Shown: positions 45,290 to 54,350, counted from the first letter of the stretch. The stretch is DNA of 64,000 nucleotides from Chitinophagaceae bacterium (GCA_020847395.1 JADLCD010000149.1:1-64000); one strand, 5' to 3'. Translations and numbers: made by a program. The notes: generated by a model not told the origin, from the sequence alone.

Positions 45290-45374
45290 AAGGCTAAATT
45301 TATTACTACTGTTTAAATTAGGTGAAAATACTATAAAGCCTGCTTTTTCCCTGCAGCCCGAAACGCTCATTTCC

Positions 45375-45665
45375 TTAATTCAGTTGTACTGCCGGCAACC
45401 TGTATAACTGCCCGTCTACCACTACTAATTCTTCAATAACAAATGTCCAGTATTTGTTTATAGGTGAACCATTGAGATGTTTTTTTACTTCCCTTTTATT
45501 TTTAGCAGACATGGTTATCCATACATGCTGCGATTCCATAGTTACCACATAATGATCAATAACGCCTGACTCTATTAATGTATTGATATATTCCCTGTGT
45601 TTTGGAATAAGCGACATAAAATCATCATCCATCGTAAAGTGTATCGTCACCTGAAATTTTTTCAT
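45375..45665 (-). CDS. small conserved protein, YciI/muconolactone-isomerase-like fold suspected
   Basis: A 95-residue cytoplasmic protein starting MKKFQVTIHFTMDDDFMSLIPKHR. The alternation FQVTIHF, HREYINTLIESGVIDHYVVTME, VWITMSAKNKREVKKHL resembles ferredoxin-like alpha/beta dimers such as YciI or muconolactone isomerase-like proteins. That is a fold guess, and no catalytic residue is identified. Alone between the TonB receptor and mtaB. Confidence 0.65.
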   Translation of the reverse strand: MKKFQVTIHFTMDDDFMSLIPKHREYINTLIESGVIDHYVVTMESQHVWITMSAKNKREVKKHLNGSPINKYWTFVIEELVVVDGQLYRLPAVQLN

Positions 45666-45741
45666 CTCCTGACTTTCCGGCATTCAGCCATTTTGTGTGA
45701 TGCACGCAATGTAATCACAAAAAAGTTTACAGCAAGCTAAT

Positions 45742-47013
45742 TTAAATAGTCCAGTAAGTAATGCAATCGGTAAGCGCCTGCTGGTAAGGAGCTGCTATTC
45801 TAATATAGTTATCAGTATAGCCCTCCATCATCCCGTTTTTATTAAATGCTTCAAAAAGCACCGGGCGTTTTTCGCCTGCATATAAGGATGTGAAATGCTG
45901 CATCTTCATGTAGGAGAGATTACGAAGCGTTTTATTGCGTGTATGCCGTACATTAACAGGAACTGGAGATTTTATATCAAGCGCGGCAGTGTTATCTCTT
46001 TCCGAATATGTAAATACATGCAGGTAAGATATGTCAAGACTGTGCAGAAAATCAAAAGTTGTTTTAAAATCTTCATCCGTTTCGCCGGGAAAACCAACAA
46101 TCACATCAACCCCGATACAACAGTGAGGCATCAACGATTTTATTGTTTCCACCCGTTCAGTATACAACGAACGCTTATATCTTCTGCGCATTAATCGTAA
46201 AATCCGGTCTGAGCCACTTTGCAGCGGAATATGAAAATGCGGCATAAAACGCTTACTGCCTGAAACAAATTTTATGATATCATTGGTTAATAAATTGGGC
46301 TCTATTGATGATATTCTGAATCGCTCAATACCTTCAATTTCATCAAGCTGTTGAATAAGTTGAAAGAAGTTTTCTTTCTTCTTTGACCCGATTTCAGGTA
46401 TGCCAAAATCACCAAGGTTTACACCTGATAATACAATTTCTTTAACGCCTGCTGCTGCAAGTTCCTTAGCATTTGCAACAGCGTTTTCAATACTGTTGCT
46501 GCGGCTTTTTCCTCTCGCCATTGGTATTGTACAGAAAGAACAGCTATAATCGCAACCATCCTGTACTTTTAAAAAAGTACGTGTTCTGTCGTGTAATGAA
46601 TAAGAGCTGTTGAAACTGTTAACATCTTCAATATCACAACTGGAAATTTTGGTGGAATCGCCTTTCGATAATTCTTTTAAATGAGCAGCGATATTAAATT
46701 TTTCTGCAGCACCCAATACCAGGTCAACGCCTTCTATTGCCGCAATTTCCCTGGGTTTCAACTGTGCATAACAACCTGTTATTACTACAAAGCTTTCGGG
46801 AGATTTTCTTTGAATGCGACGAACGATCTGCCGGCATTCCTTGTCGGCATTATCGGTTACAGAGCAGGTATTGATCACATATACATCAGCAATATCATCA
46901 AATTCTTTCTTTTTGAAACCCTCTTTTTCCAGGATCCTGGAAAGTGTTGAAGTTTCAGCGTAGTTTAATTTGCAACCTAATGTATGAAATGCTACTGTTC
47001 TCGCCGCCTGCAT
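45742..47013 (-). CDS. mtaB: tRNA t6A37 methylthiotransferase
   Basis: A 423-residue radical-SAM methylthiotransferase converting t6A37 to ms2t6A in tRNAs reading ANN codons. The auxiliary 4Fe-4S cluster ligands are Cys14 (HTLGCKLN), Cys50 (INTCSV) and Cys81 (TGCYAQ); the radical-SAM cluster ligands are Cys154, Cys158 and Cys161 in GCDYSCSFC. FHIPLQSGSD and VIVGFPGET are further family motifs, and a TRAM-like end follows. Start at MQAARTVAF: a TATCTTTG element ends 7 nt upstream, so the longer frame cannot be used. Confidence 0.9.
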   Translation of the reverse strand: MQAARTVAFHTLGCKLNYAETSTLSRILEKEGFKKKEFDDIADVYVINTCSVTDNADKECRQIVRRIQRKSPESFVVITGCYAQLKPREIAAIEGVDLVLGAAEKFNIAAHLKELSKGDSTKISSCDIEDVNSFNSSYSLHDRTRTFLKVQDGCDYSCSFCTIPMARGKSRSNSIENAVANAKELAAAGVKEIVLSGVNLGDFGIPEIGSKKKENFFQLIQQLDEIEGIERFRISSIEPNLLTNDIIKFVSGSKRFMPHFHIPLQSGSDRILRLMRRRYKRSLYTERVETIKSLMPHCCIGVDVIVGFPGETDEDFKTTFDFLHSLDISYLHVFTYSERDNTAALDIKSPVPVNVRHTRNKTLRNLSYMKMQHFTSLYAGEKRPVLFEAFNKNGMMEGYTDNYIRIAAPYQQALTDCITYWTI

Positions 47014-47020
47014 AAGGGCG

Positions 47021-47028
47021 CAAAGATA
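47021..47028 (-). promoter_or_regulatory. -7 promoter element TATCTTTG for mtaB
   Basis: Reverse-strand exact TAnnTTTG match, 7 nt from the mtaB ATG; the predicted leader is only about 3 nt. Confidence 0.6.
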
Positions 47029-47437
47029 ACCAAATCCGTAAAACCTTAAAATCTGGCATTTGCCGGGGCATCCCAAATTTTTGCAGGCGGTTGAGACACC
47101 CATTAAGGAGGGATTGCAGTGACGGTAAAAGTGTTTTAAGTTTACAACCAGCACCAAGGCAAAGTATACAATGTTTCAACCACTCGCCCGTATTTGCGAT
47201 CCCGCCCGCATCAGCATTTGAGTTGAAACGAAGATTCGGTGGGAGAAGCAATTCCTGAATTTACCTGGATTGCCCCAGCAAATATCTCTTCACATGCCGG
47301 AAAAACCGTAAGTTAACGGTTATGGTGACACACCGACCGGAATGTTTACAAGATGCTAAAATTTAAAATGCACCCTTTGCCGGTTACCTGAAGTTGTATT
47401 AATGCATTAACAAGTATCCTAACTATCCTTACTATCT
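47029..47437. other. divergent intergenic stretch, no gene seen
   Basis: About 400 bp between mtaB and the ABC exporter. The reverse-strand frames over it continue out of mtaB and have no protein-like pattern. One short inverted repeat, AACCGT (47304-47309) / ACGGTT (47316-47321), is present. Confidence 0.5.
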
Positions 47438-47445
47438 TACATTTG
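47438..47445 (+). promoter_or_regulatory. -7 promoter element TACATTTG of the ABC exporter gene
   Basis: Exact TAnnTTTG match. An upstream in-frame TTG (47443) lies inside this element, so translation must begin later, at the TTG at 47461. Confidence 0.6.
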
Positions 47446-47460
47446 TACAAATTTTGGATA

Positions 47461-49317
47461 TTGAAGCATTTAAAAGCGGTAAATAAATATTTCAGGAAGT
47501 ATAAGTGGCGATTTTTGCTTGGTATTATATTCGTAATTGTTTCCAACTATTTTGGGATACTGGCTCCGCAGGTTACGGGATATGTAATGGATAAAGTGCA
47601 GGTAAAAATACAGGGGTTAAGTATTGGTGAAGCTGAATCTTATATAAAAGCAGGCAGTAAATCTTATGATCCCCTGGTGAGGTTCTTTATAGGGGAAGTT
47701 GAATACAGGATCAGCCAGCACAATTTTGCCTGGCTCGTAATGATATGTGGTATTACATTACTGGCTTTTGCTTTACTGCGAGGACTATTTATGTTTTTTA
47801 TGCGGCAAACTATTATAGTAATGAGCCGCTTTATAGAATATGATCAGAAAAATGAGGTTTACCTGCACTATCAGCAATTGGATACAGAGTTTTATAAAAT
47901 GCATAGCACAGGCGATTTAATGAGCCGCATGGCCGAAGATGTTAGCCGGGTAAGAATGTATACCGGTCCGGCAATGATGTACTTTATTAACCTTGTGGCT
48001 TTAATAGGGTTGAGTATTTTTTACATGATACAAAAAGACCCTGAGCTTACTTTATATGTATTAGCCCCGCTTCCATTGCTGGCTATTACCATTTATTATG
48101 TAAATACAATCATTCATAAAAAAAGTGAAAACATACAGGCACAACTCAGTAATCTCACAACTAATGCCCAGGAATCGTATTCAGGCATACGTGTAATAAA
48201 ATCTTTTGTGCAGGAAAAAGCGATGGAGCATTTTTTTGAAAGAAACAGTGTTGATTATAAAAAAAGCGCGGTTAATCTTGCAAAAATAGAAGCGATCTAT
48301 TTTCCATCTATCAGTTTGCTGATAGGGTTAAGTACGTTGCTTACAATAATGATTGGAGGTTTATACCATATTAAAAACCCGGAAGATATAACGATAGGCA
48401 CTATTGCAGAGTTTGTAGTGTATATTAATATGCTTACTTTTCCGGTAAGCGCTATTGGGTGGGTTGCCAGTATGATTCAGCGGGCATCGGCTTCTCAAAA
48501 AAGATTGAATGAATTTCTGGAAACAGCTCCTGCCATCACGGATATTGCTGACCCTGTTGATCCGGTAATTAAAGGCAATATTGCTTTTAAAAATATAGAT
48601 TTTACGTATGCGCATACAGGTATAAAGGCATTAAAGAATTTTTCTTTGAAAATTCCTACCGGGCATAAAGTTGTAATTATTGGTAAAACAGGGAGTGGCA
48701 AATCTACAGTAGCTCAACTATTGCTGCGTATGTATGATCCGGATAAAGGCAATATACAGGTTGATGGGGTTGATATTAAGCACATGGACCACAGAAAGTT
48801 GCGTGATCAGATAAGTTATGTTCCACAGGATGTTTTTCTTTTCAGCGATACAATATCAGGCAATATAAAATTTGGGCTGGATGAAGCTACGGATGATTTG
48901 GTAAGGAATGCAGCCCGTCAAGCCAGTATTGAACGGGAAATAGAGCTTTTTCCGGAAGGATTTAAAACTATGGTGGGAGAGCGGGGGGTTACCCTGAGCG
49001 GTGGGCAAAAACAGCGTATTTCCATAGCCCGTGCTATGATTAAAAACCCGGGCATAGTGCTGTTTGATGATTGCCTGAGCGCCGTAGATGCCAGAACTGA
49101 GAAGGAAATAATCGGGAACTTATACCGGTATCTTCAGGGCAAAACAGCTATAATTATTACTCACAGGGTTTTTAGCCTGTTTAGCTTTGATGAAATTATA
49201 GTAATGGACGAGGGAGAAATAGTGGAAAACGGAACACATGAGGCTTTATTAAACCTTAATGGGCATTATGCTGAAATGTATCGCCAGCAGCAAAAACAGG
49301 AGGTAAATGAAGGCTAA
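47461..49317 (+). CDS. ABC exporter, fused permease-ATPase (MsbA-like)
   Basis: A 618-residue half-transporter. The membrane domain has six helices (first near residue 20, last near 300) with the coupling segment in between. The ATPase has Walker A IGKTGSGKST, Q-loop YVPQDVFLFSDTI, signature LSGGQKQRISIARA, Walker B IVLFDDCLSAVD and the H-loop His in ITHR. Probably exports lipid or drug-like substrates as a homodimer. No ATG precedes the first helix; TTG at 47461 is the first start outside the promoter element. Confidence 0.88.
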   Translation: MKHLKAVNKYFRKYKWRFLLGIIFVIVSNYFGILAPQVTGYVMDKVQVKIQGLSIGEAESYIKAGSKSYDPLVRFFIGEVEYRISQHNFAWLVMICGITLLAFALLRGLFMFFMRQTIIVMSRFIEYDQKNEVYLHYQQLDTEFYKMHSTGDLMSRMAEDVSRVRMYTGPAMMYFINLVALIGLSIFYMIQKDPELTLYVLAPLPLLAITIYYVNTIIHKKSENIQAQLSNLTTNAQESYSGIRVIKSFVQEKAMEHFFERNSVDYKKSAVNLAKIEAIYFPSISLLIGLSTLLTIMIGGLYHIKNPEDITIGTIAEFVVYINMLTFPVSAIGWVASMIQRASASQKRLNEFLETAPAITDIADPVDPVIKGNIAFKNIDFTYAHTGIKALKNFSLKIPTGHKVVIIGKTGSGKSTVAQLLLRMYDPDKGNIQVDGVDIKHMDHRKLRDQISYVPQDVFLFSDTISGNIKFGLDEATDDLVRNAARQASIEREIELFPEGFKTMVGERGVTLSGGQKQRISIARAMIKNPGIVLFDDCLSAVDARTEKEIIGNLYRYLQGKTAIIITHRVFSLFSFDEIIVMDEGEIVENGTHEALLNLNGHYAEMYRQQQKQEVNEG

Positions 49318-49360
49318 AATGCTTTTGTATATACACCGTTGCAAGAGTTTTGGTTAAAAT

Positions 49361-49390
49361 TTTGTCAATTCAAAAACAATTTTATCTTTG
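49361..49390 (+). promoter_or_regulatory. promoter of the DUF3276 gene (TTTG / TATCTTTG)
   Basis: TTTG (49361-49364) and TATCTTTG (49383-49390) separated by 18 nt, close to the Bacteroidota consensus, 46 nt upstream of the GTG start. Confidence 0.65.
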
Positions 49391-49436
49391 TCAACCATAA
49401 AATCAGGAAAAGTTTAATCATTAAAAAATCATTATT

Positions 49437-49859
49437 GTGGCGTACGAAAACAATGACAAAAGAATGGAGAGCGTGTACAGCAAAAGAATTCGTGCAGGTA
49501 AACGCAGAACGTATTTCTTTGATGTAAGGAGCACCCGTAACCAGGACTATTACTTAACGATTACTGAAAGCCGTAAGCGTTTTAATGACAATGGATACGA
49601 CAGGCACAAAATTTTTCTTTACAAAGAAGATTTTAACAAGTTTATCAAAGCACTTAACGAAGCTATAGATCATGTAAAAACTGAATTGATGCCTGACTTC
49701 GACTTTGATGCATTTAATCATGACACTCCGCTTGGTGAAAACGATGAAGCAGATGTAGAAGAAGTGAATGCTGAAGCATCTGAACCGGCTCCTGCTGCTG
49801 CAACAACCATTGCTCCGGCACAAAGCAACGGTGCTGATGAGGAAGTAGACAAATGGTAA
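49437..49859 (+). CDS. DUF3276 PUR-alpha-like nucleic-acid-binding protein
   Basis: A 140-residue protein. The conserved core YSKRIRAGKRRTYFFDVRSTRNQDYYLTITESRKRF... HKIFLYKEDFNKFIKALNEAIDHV is the single PUR repeat of the Bacteroidota DUF3276 family, which binds single-stranded DNA or RNA in structural work on homologues. An acidic Ala/Pro/Glu-rich tail follows from about residue 95. GTG at 49437 is used; an internal ATG (residue 10) is also possible. Own promoter and a strong terminator make it a well-isolated unit. Confidence 0.88.
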   Translation: MAYENNDKRMESVYSKRIRAGKRRTYFFDVRSTRNQDYYLTITESRKRFNDNGYDRHKIFLYKEDFNKFIKALNEAIDHVKTELMPDFDFDAFNHDTPLGENDEADVEEVNAEASEPAPAAATTIAPAQSNGADEEVDKW

Positions 49860-49881
49860 CGTTTATATGTTTATACAATTC

Positions 49882-49909
49882 AGACCCCGGCTAACCGGGG
49901 TCTTTTTTT
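49882..49909 (+). terminator. intrinsic terminator after the DUF3276 gene
   Basis: AGACCCCGG (49882-49890) and CCGGGGTCT (49895-49903) pair perfectly around CTAA, followed by a run of seven T. Confidence 0.93.
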
Positions 49910-50044
49910 GTTTTTAGCAAATTAAAATTCAGATAACCGCCACAGCAAAGAGTTGCTGTATACCCCCTGATTGACATATGATATAAATCGTTGTTAGGTA
50001 GTTACACCTGGTTGCGCTTAGTAGTATTTCTGAAAACGACTTCG

Positions 50045-50052
50045 TAAATTTG
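50045..50052 (+). promoter_or_regulatory. -7 promoter element TAAATTTG of the OmpA-like gene
   Basis: Exact TAnnTTTG match 48 nt upstream of the ATG at 50101. Confidence 0.55.
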
Positions 50053-50100
50053 CCTGCTCTTATAGGAATAATACTATCGCTCACGACCTAAAAAACGTTT

Positions 50101-50784
50101 ATGAAACATTTTTTTGTTTTTTCCGGTATTATCCTTTTATCCTTACTGATTAATCGTACCATTCATCGTTCTTCACAGGTAACAGTCTCTGCTGATGTAA
50201 AATTGCTGGATGATAAATTTATTACAAAACATGATTTACCTGCAATTACGCCAACATCCCGAGGCGCAAAAGCTGTTAAAAATGAAGTATCAGTTGCTTC
50301 AGCAAAGACTGTAAAATCTGTAAGATTTGCAACTGTAAAAAAAGTTGCAATTGCAAAAACAAAAATCAATAATAAAGCATCGTTTTTTGAAGAACATAAT
50401 AATAATTTCAGAATGCTGCATAAGCTTATTAAAGCATCAGGCAATTATACTGATATATCTACGGTTCAGTTCAGCTTCAACGAGGCTGCAACACTTGATA
50501 GCACATCGTTTCAGTTTATAATGAGAGTTGCCGATAAACTTGTATTTGATGAATCATTAAAGGTTAGTATAGCCGGTTTTACAGATAATAAGGGCTCAGC
50601 AGATTATAATAAGCAACTCTCATGGTTATGCGCAGACAATGTAAAAAAATATCTTGTTGATCTTGGTGTAAATGAAAACCAGATCATGATATCTGCAAAC
50701 GGTATTGCAGATCCCGTAGGAGATAATACAACTGCTGAAGGAAGAGCTGAGAACAGGAGAGTAGAAATGGTAGTGCTGAAATAA
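50101..50784 (+). CDS. OmpA family protein
   Basis: A 227-residue protein with an N-terminal hydrophobic anchor or signal (about 5-19), a basic Lys/Val/Ala-rich linker, and a C-terminal OmpA-type peptidoglycan-binding domain from about residue 120. Seen: VQFSFNEAATLDSTSFQFIMRVADKL, VSIAGFTDNKGSADYNKQLSWLCADNVKKYLVDLGV and a final AEGRAENRRVEM. The Asp and Arg that bind diaminopimelate are present (TDNKGS; ENRRVE). Likely anchors the envelope to peptidoglycan. Confidence 0.85.
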   Translation: MKHFFVFSGIILLSLLINRTIHRSSQVTVSADVKLLDDKFITKHDLPAITPTSRGAKAVKNEVSVASAKTVKSVRFATVKKVAIAKTKINNKASFFEEHNNNFRMLHKLIKASGNYTDISTVQFSFNEAATLDSTSFQFIMRVADKLVFDESLKVSIAGFTDNKGSADYNKQLSWLCADNVKKYLVDLGVNENQIMISANGIADPVGDNTTAEGRAENRRVEMVVLK

Positions 50785-50832
50785 TGCTTTTAGCTAAAAG
50801 AAGCCGGTTGTGCTTTTTTGTTTTGCTTTTTG

Positions 50833-51822
50833 CTATTTACCAGGCACATGCATCATCATATCATTAATCATTTTTTCTATAACGGCAGGAGGTGCTTTTT
50901 CTATTAAGTGATAGTGAGTGCCTGTTTTATCTTCCGTCCATAAGTTGCTGCCATCTGCCACATCTACACTTATTTTTCCCCTTGCTAAATCATACCAGGG
51001 TGCATAACCGGCAATTGCAACAAGAACCGCCGTTTCATCCCAACTCATTCTGCCTGCACTATCCTGAACTGATAACGGAATAGCTATGCGGAAAGCATCC
51101 TTAACAGGGCTGTTTTGTATATGTTTGTTCTTTATTAGCGGGATGCCTGTTTTTATATTTTTACCTATTTCAAAACCACTTATAATAATACTGGTTGGCC
51201 AATGCTCAAACACATACTTAGCAGCCTCTTTGTGTTTTATTATATTAAATTCAATACCTGCGGGAAAGATGCCTGCCATGCTTACAAGTTGTTGAACTTT
51301 TTGCTGAACAAGCGCTTCTCCTGTAAGTTTTGAATATTTGTCGGGTTGGCTTTGCAACAGTTGAAAAAGATTGGTAAAAAAGCCGACAGTTATAATGGTT
51401 ACACTTTTATCTTTTTGGGTGGCGAGTATTTTTCGGTACAGTTTCACTGCATCTTCTGCCTCATCATTGTTTTTAATGTTGTGTGGATATTTGCTGATCA
51501 GTGAATCTGTCCAGTGCTGGAAATCGCTCATCGTATCTGCCAGGGCTTTGGGAATGCCTACAGGTATTTCCGGTCTTTGAAAATAAGTATTCAATACGCT
51601 AAGTGTAGCCGCAACATTGCTATGTTTACTGCTTGCCATGGTTGCTAAAATGCGTGCGTCACCACGGTCTTCAAAGTAATGGAGAAGTGCCATCGCTCCA
51701 ACGTCATCATAATCAGGTCCCATATCCGTATCAAATATTACAGGAACAGGTTGTTTTTTTTGAGCATGCAATTGATGTAAGAAGATGAACATTAACAGGA
51801 AGGACAATATTTTAATTTTCAT
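50833..51822 (-). CDS. exported nucleoside hydrolase (IUNH family)
   Basis: A 329-residue hydrolase with signal peptide (MKIKILSFLLMFIFLHQLHAQ). The calcium-binding signature is VIFDTDMGPDYDDVGAMALLH (DxD...DD), and the C-terminal TSIIISGFEIG and WDETAVLVAIAG fit the family, which cleaves the N-glycosidic bond of ribonucleosides. Periplasmic location suggests nucleoside scavenging. The longer frame to 52011 crosses a terminator hairpin and was discarded. Confidence 0.87.
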   Translation of the reverse strand: MKIKILSFLLMFIFLHQLHAQKKQPVPVIFDTDMGPDYDDVGAMALLHYFEDRGDARILATMASSKHSNVAATLSVLNTYFQRPEIPVGIPKALADTMSDFQHWTDSLISKYPHNIKNNDEAEDAVKLYRKILATQKDKSVTIITVGFFTNLFQLLQSQPDKYSKLTGEALVQQKVQQLVSMAGIFPAGIEFNIIKHKEAAKYVFEHWPTSIIISGFEIGKNIKTGIPLIKNKHIQNSPVKDAFRIAIPLSVQDSAGRMSWDETAVLVAIAGYAPWYDLARGKISVDVADGSNLWTEDKTGTHYHLIEKAPPAVIEKMINDMMMHVPGK

Positions 51823-51886
51823 TGCATTGTTGATGTATGCTGTAAAATAAGGTAAATGCGTGTTGCAGAAGTTATAAAGGTATAAC

Positions 51887-51911
51887 AAAAAGGCTCCATT
51901 GAAATGGAGCC
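51887..51911 (-). terminator. intrinsic terminator in front of the nucleoside hydrolase
   Basis: Reverse strand: GGCTCCAT, loop TTCA, ATGGAGCC, then TTTTT (51891-51887). No protein gene immediately upstream explains it. Confidence 0.8.
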
Positions 51912-51980
51912 CCGTAAGGTTTATCCCTAAACCCTTTTGAAGTAGGCCGCAATTTAAGAATGTAACAAGGTTTTTTCTAT
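51887..51980 (-). ncRNA. candidate small RNA or attenuated leader upstream of the nucleoside hydrolase
   Basis: On the reverse strand, TTGACA (52011-52006) and TATTTCTACG (51990-51981) could be a promoter. The transcript would then carry a perfect hairpin GGTTTA-GGGA-TAAACC (51933-51918, GNRA loop) and an intrinsic terminator GGCTCCAT/ATGGAGCC (51911-51892) followed by TTTTT. The terminator lies 64 nt before the gene's ATG, so the roughly 95-nt product is either an independent RNA or a regulatory leader. No known RNA family is recognised. Confidence 0.4.
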
Positions 51981-52154
51981 CGTAGAAATACTCAGTATTT
52001 ATCAATGTCAATAAAAATGATCATGATAATTTTTTGTTGGCAGACTTGCTGTATACGCTTATATAAGTGCGTAAAAAATATAAGCGAAACATACAGTAGC
52101 TGAGCTGTATTAAGAAGGTTCTACATCAATCTCCCGCTAACTCTGATTCAGTAT

Positions 52155-52268
52155 TTACCTGATGCCCGATTTCAAAAAAAGAAAAATTATTGATATCAGT
52201 CCAATAGTAAAAATGATCAGTGTTGTACTAATATCAAGCTTCGGTTGTTGATGGTTGTCAGGTTTCAT
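52155..52268 (-). CDS. small single-span membrane protein, 37 residues
   Basis: Reverse-strand frame from ATG (52266-52268) to TAA (52155-52157). It begins MKPDNHQQPKLDISTTLIIF, a short polar N-terminus followed by one hydrophobic helix of about 19 residues, and ends with a basic KSGIR tail. An exact TATTTTTG element lies upstream on the same strand at 52329-52322, with about 53 nt to the ATG. No family recognised; promoter and topology make it a plausible gene. Confidence 0.55.
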   Translation of the reverse strand: MKPDNHQQPKLDISTTLIIFTIGLISIIFLFLKSGIR

Positions 52269-52321
52269 GGTTCAGGATTTTAGGTTATTAAAAATGTGCA
52301 CCAGCTATCTTTAACGAACAG

Positions 52322-52329
52322 CAAAAATA
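52322..52329 (-). promoter_or_regulatory. -7 promoter element TATTTTTG upstream of the 37-residue protein
   Basis: Reverse-strand exact TAnnTTTG match in otherwise gene-free sequence. Confidence 0.5.
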
Positions 52330-52440
52330 ATATTGCACAACCGGGCTGTTAAAAATATGCACATTATTTATGAGTAATAGTTTATGCTTAAGGAAAATAA
52401 TATAAATGCATTATTGCTTTTGAAAACAGGCAAAAAGTAA

Positions 52441-52476
52441 AGAGGCTGTCTCAAAAGTATGAGTCAGCCTCTTTTT
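52441..52476. terminator. hairpin terminator downstream of the glyA/DUF4293 unit
   Basis: AGAGGCTG (52441-52448) and CAGCCTCT (52465-52472) with an inner TCA/TGA pairing; T5 follows on the plus strand and a T-rich stretch on the minus strand. It is about 105 nt past the DUF4293 stop. The outer arm GAGGCTG is shared with the hairpin at 37825-37857. Confidence 0.7.
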
Positions 52477-52581
52477 ATTCGGATACATGGTGGAGATATG
52501 TACCCATTTATGCAATTCTCAATCTTCTTTTTTATTTTTGATACATCCTCGTTATTATAAAAATATTTACCGCTTTATTTA

Positions 52582-52998
52582 TTACCTCAGCCTGTCAATA
52601 CTCTTCACTAATTTCTGATCCCTGTAAATACCTCTTATAGCAAACAGTAGAAGTAATGGAATCATAAAATAAAATACTGACCAGAAGCTTGTAGCGCCCT
52701 CAGTAAAATTTTTTATCGCATTGAAATAAAAAAAACAGCAGATAATATACACGCCCAATGCTGCCAGTGTAAGTTTTATTTGCAGGCTCCTGTTTTTATA
52801 TAAAAATATGCTGATGATTGGCAATAGTCCTAATGCCACTGTAGATATCAGCAATAGCAGGTTGCTGCCTGCACTTAATGGAGTAAATTCATTAACGTTG
52901 TTAGTAAGTTTAGTGCCGGTATATATTGGAAATTTTATTGTTAAAAAGGCAAAAACACCAGCCAGCAAAAGCCAAACTGTTTGAATGCGCTGTAGCAT
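52582..52998 (-). CDS. DUF4293 membrane protein
   Basis: A 138-residue protein with four hydrophobic helices (about 7-24, 45-63, 73-93, 100-122) and the family opening LQRIQTVWLLLA. Ends with a basic cytoplasmic tail. DUF4293 is Bacteroidota-specific and of unknown function. It follows glyA by 46 nt on the same strand and is probably co-transcribed. Confidence 0.83.
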   Translation of the reverse strand: MLQRIQTVWLLLAGVFAFLTIKFPIYTGTKLTNNVNEFTPLSAGSNLLLLISTVALGLLPIISIFLYKNRSLQIKLTLAALGVYIICCFFYFNAIKNFTEGATSFWSVFYFMIPLLLLFAIRGIYRDQKLVKSIDRLR

Positions 52999-53044
52999 AA
53001 TTGATGATTAAAATGTTATAAAAACAACAACTTCCAGGTTGGCG

Positions 53045-54346
53045 CTAAGCCATTGCTGCTTCTTTTACTTCAAGTTCAGGGTATAAAGGAAAGTCTTTCA
53101 TAAAATCATGCACATCGTTTTTCACCGCTTCAATTTTTTGATCATCACCGGCATTCATTAATACTGTATCAATCATGTCAACAATTGTTGCCATGTGTTC
53201 CTGTTTTAAGCCGCGTGTAGTAATAGCAGGTACACCAACTCTTATACCTGAAGTGATGAATGGACTCTTATCATCAAAAGGTACCGCGTTTTTATTAAGC
53301 GTAATATGTGCTTTGTCTAAAGTTTCCTGTGCTTTTTTACCGGTAAGATTTTTATTCCGGAGATCTATCAGCATAAGATGATTATCTGTACCACCGCTGA
53401 TAAGGTCATATCCTTTACTTACAAGCGCTTTTGCCATTGCCTGTGCGTTTTGAATAACCTGCTGTGCATAGCGTGTATACTCGTCCGTTAGTATTTCGCC
53501 AAACGACACCGCTTTAGCTGCAATTACATGCTCAAGCGGACCACCCTGCATACCAGGAAATACTGCCAGATCAAGCAATGCGCTCATTGGCCTGGTATTT
53601 CCTTTAGGGTCTTTTACGCCGAAAGGATTATCAAAATCATTGCGCATCATTATTACACCACCACGTGGCCCGCGCAATGTTTTATGTGTGGTTGAACTTA
53701 CTATATGGCAATACTCAAAAGGATCATTCAATAAACCTTTTGCAATTAATCCTGCCGGGTGAGCAATATCAGCAAGCACTAACGCACCAATACTGTCAGC
53801 AACTTCTCTTATGCGTTTATAATCCCAATCGCGGCTGTAAGCAGAAGCGCCACAAATAATCATTTTAGGTTTTTCTGCTTTGGCAGTTGCTTCCAACTGG
53901 TCATAATCTACTGTGCCGGTTTCTTTTTTTACGCCATAAAAAAGCGCCTGGTAATTTTTACCACTGAAGTTAGCAGGGCTTCCGTGGGTTAGGTGTCCGC
54001 CCATGCTCAAATCAAGCCCCAGAATTTTATCACCGGGTTTTAAGCAGGCTAAAAATACTGCTGTATTAGCCTGGGCGCCACTATGTGGCTGAACATTAGC
54101 CCAGCTTGCATTAAATATTTTTTTCAAACGCTCAATAGCGAGTGTTTCAATTTCGTCAATTACTTCGCATCCGCCGTAAAAGCGTTTGCCGGGATAACCT
54201 TCTGCGTATTTATTGGTAGGCACTGAACCCATTGCCTGCATTACCTGCAGAGAGGTAAAATTTTCTGAAGCGATTAATTCAATACCATTGCGCTGGCGTT
54301 CCAGCTCTTTATTAATAAGGTCGAAAACCTGTATATCTTTTTGCAT
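53045..54346 (-). CDS. glyA: serine hydroxymethyltransferase
   Basis: A 433-residue PLP enzyme converting serine and tetrahydrofolate to glycine and 5,10-methylene-THF. The PLP Lys is Lys222 in [14 protein letters not shown]; other motifs are [46 protein letters not shown] and [11 protein letters not shown]. Start at MQKDIQVF: a TATTTTTG element ends 4 nt before this ATG, so the 7-codon longer frame would begin inside the promoter and the mRNA is probably leaderless. Confidence 0.94.
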   Translation of the reverse strand: MQKDIQVFDLINKELERQRNGIELIASENFTSLQVMQAMGSVPTNKYAEGYPGKRFYGGCEVIDEIETLAIERLKKIFNASWANVQPHSGAQANTAVFLACLKPGDKILGLDLSMGGHLTHGSPANFSGKNYQALFYGVKKETGTVDYDQLEATAKAEKPKMIICGASAYSRDWDYKRIREVADSIGALVLADIAHPAGLIAKGLLNDPFEYCHIVSSTTHKTLRGPRGGVIMMRNDFDNPFGVKDPKGNTRPMSALLDLAVFPGMQGGPLEHVIAAKAVSFGEILTDEYTRYAQQVIQNAQAMAKALVSKGYDLISGGTDNHLMLIDLRNKNLTGKKAQETLDKAHITLNKNAVPFDDKSPFITSGIRVGVPAITTRGLKQEHMATIVDMIDTVLMNAGDDQKIEAVKNDVHDFMKDFPLYPELEVKEAAMA

Positions 54347-54350
54347 GGCG

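Noticed and set aside
46955..47251. 98-codon reverse frame upstream of mtaB
   Set aside because: Overlaps mtaB and its promoter; no recognisable domain.
52441..52476. GAGGCTG hairpin as the end of an insertion sequence
   Set aside because: Similar arms occur at 37825-37857, but no transposase remnant or partner end is found, and both positions suit terminators.
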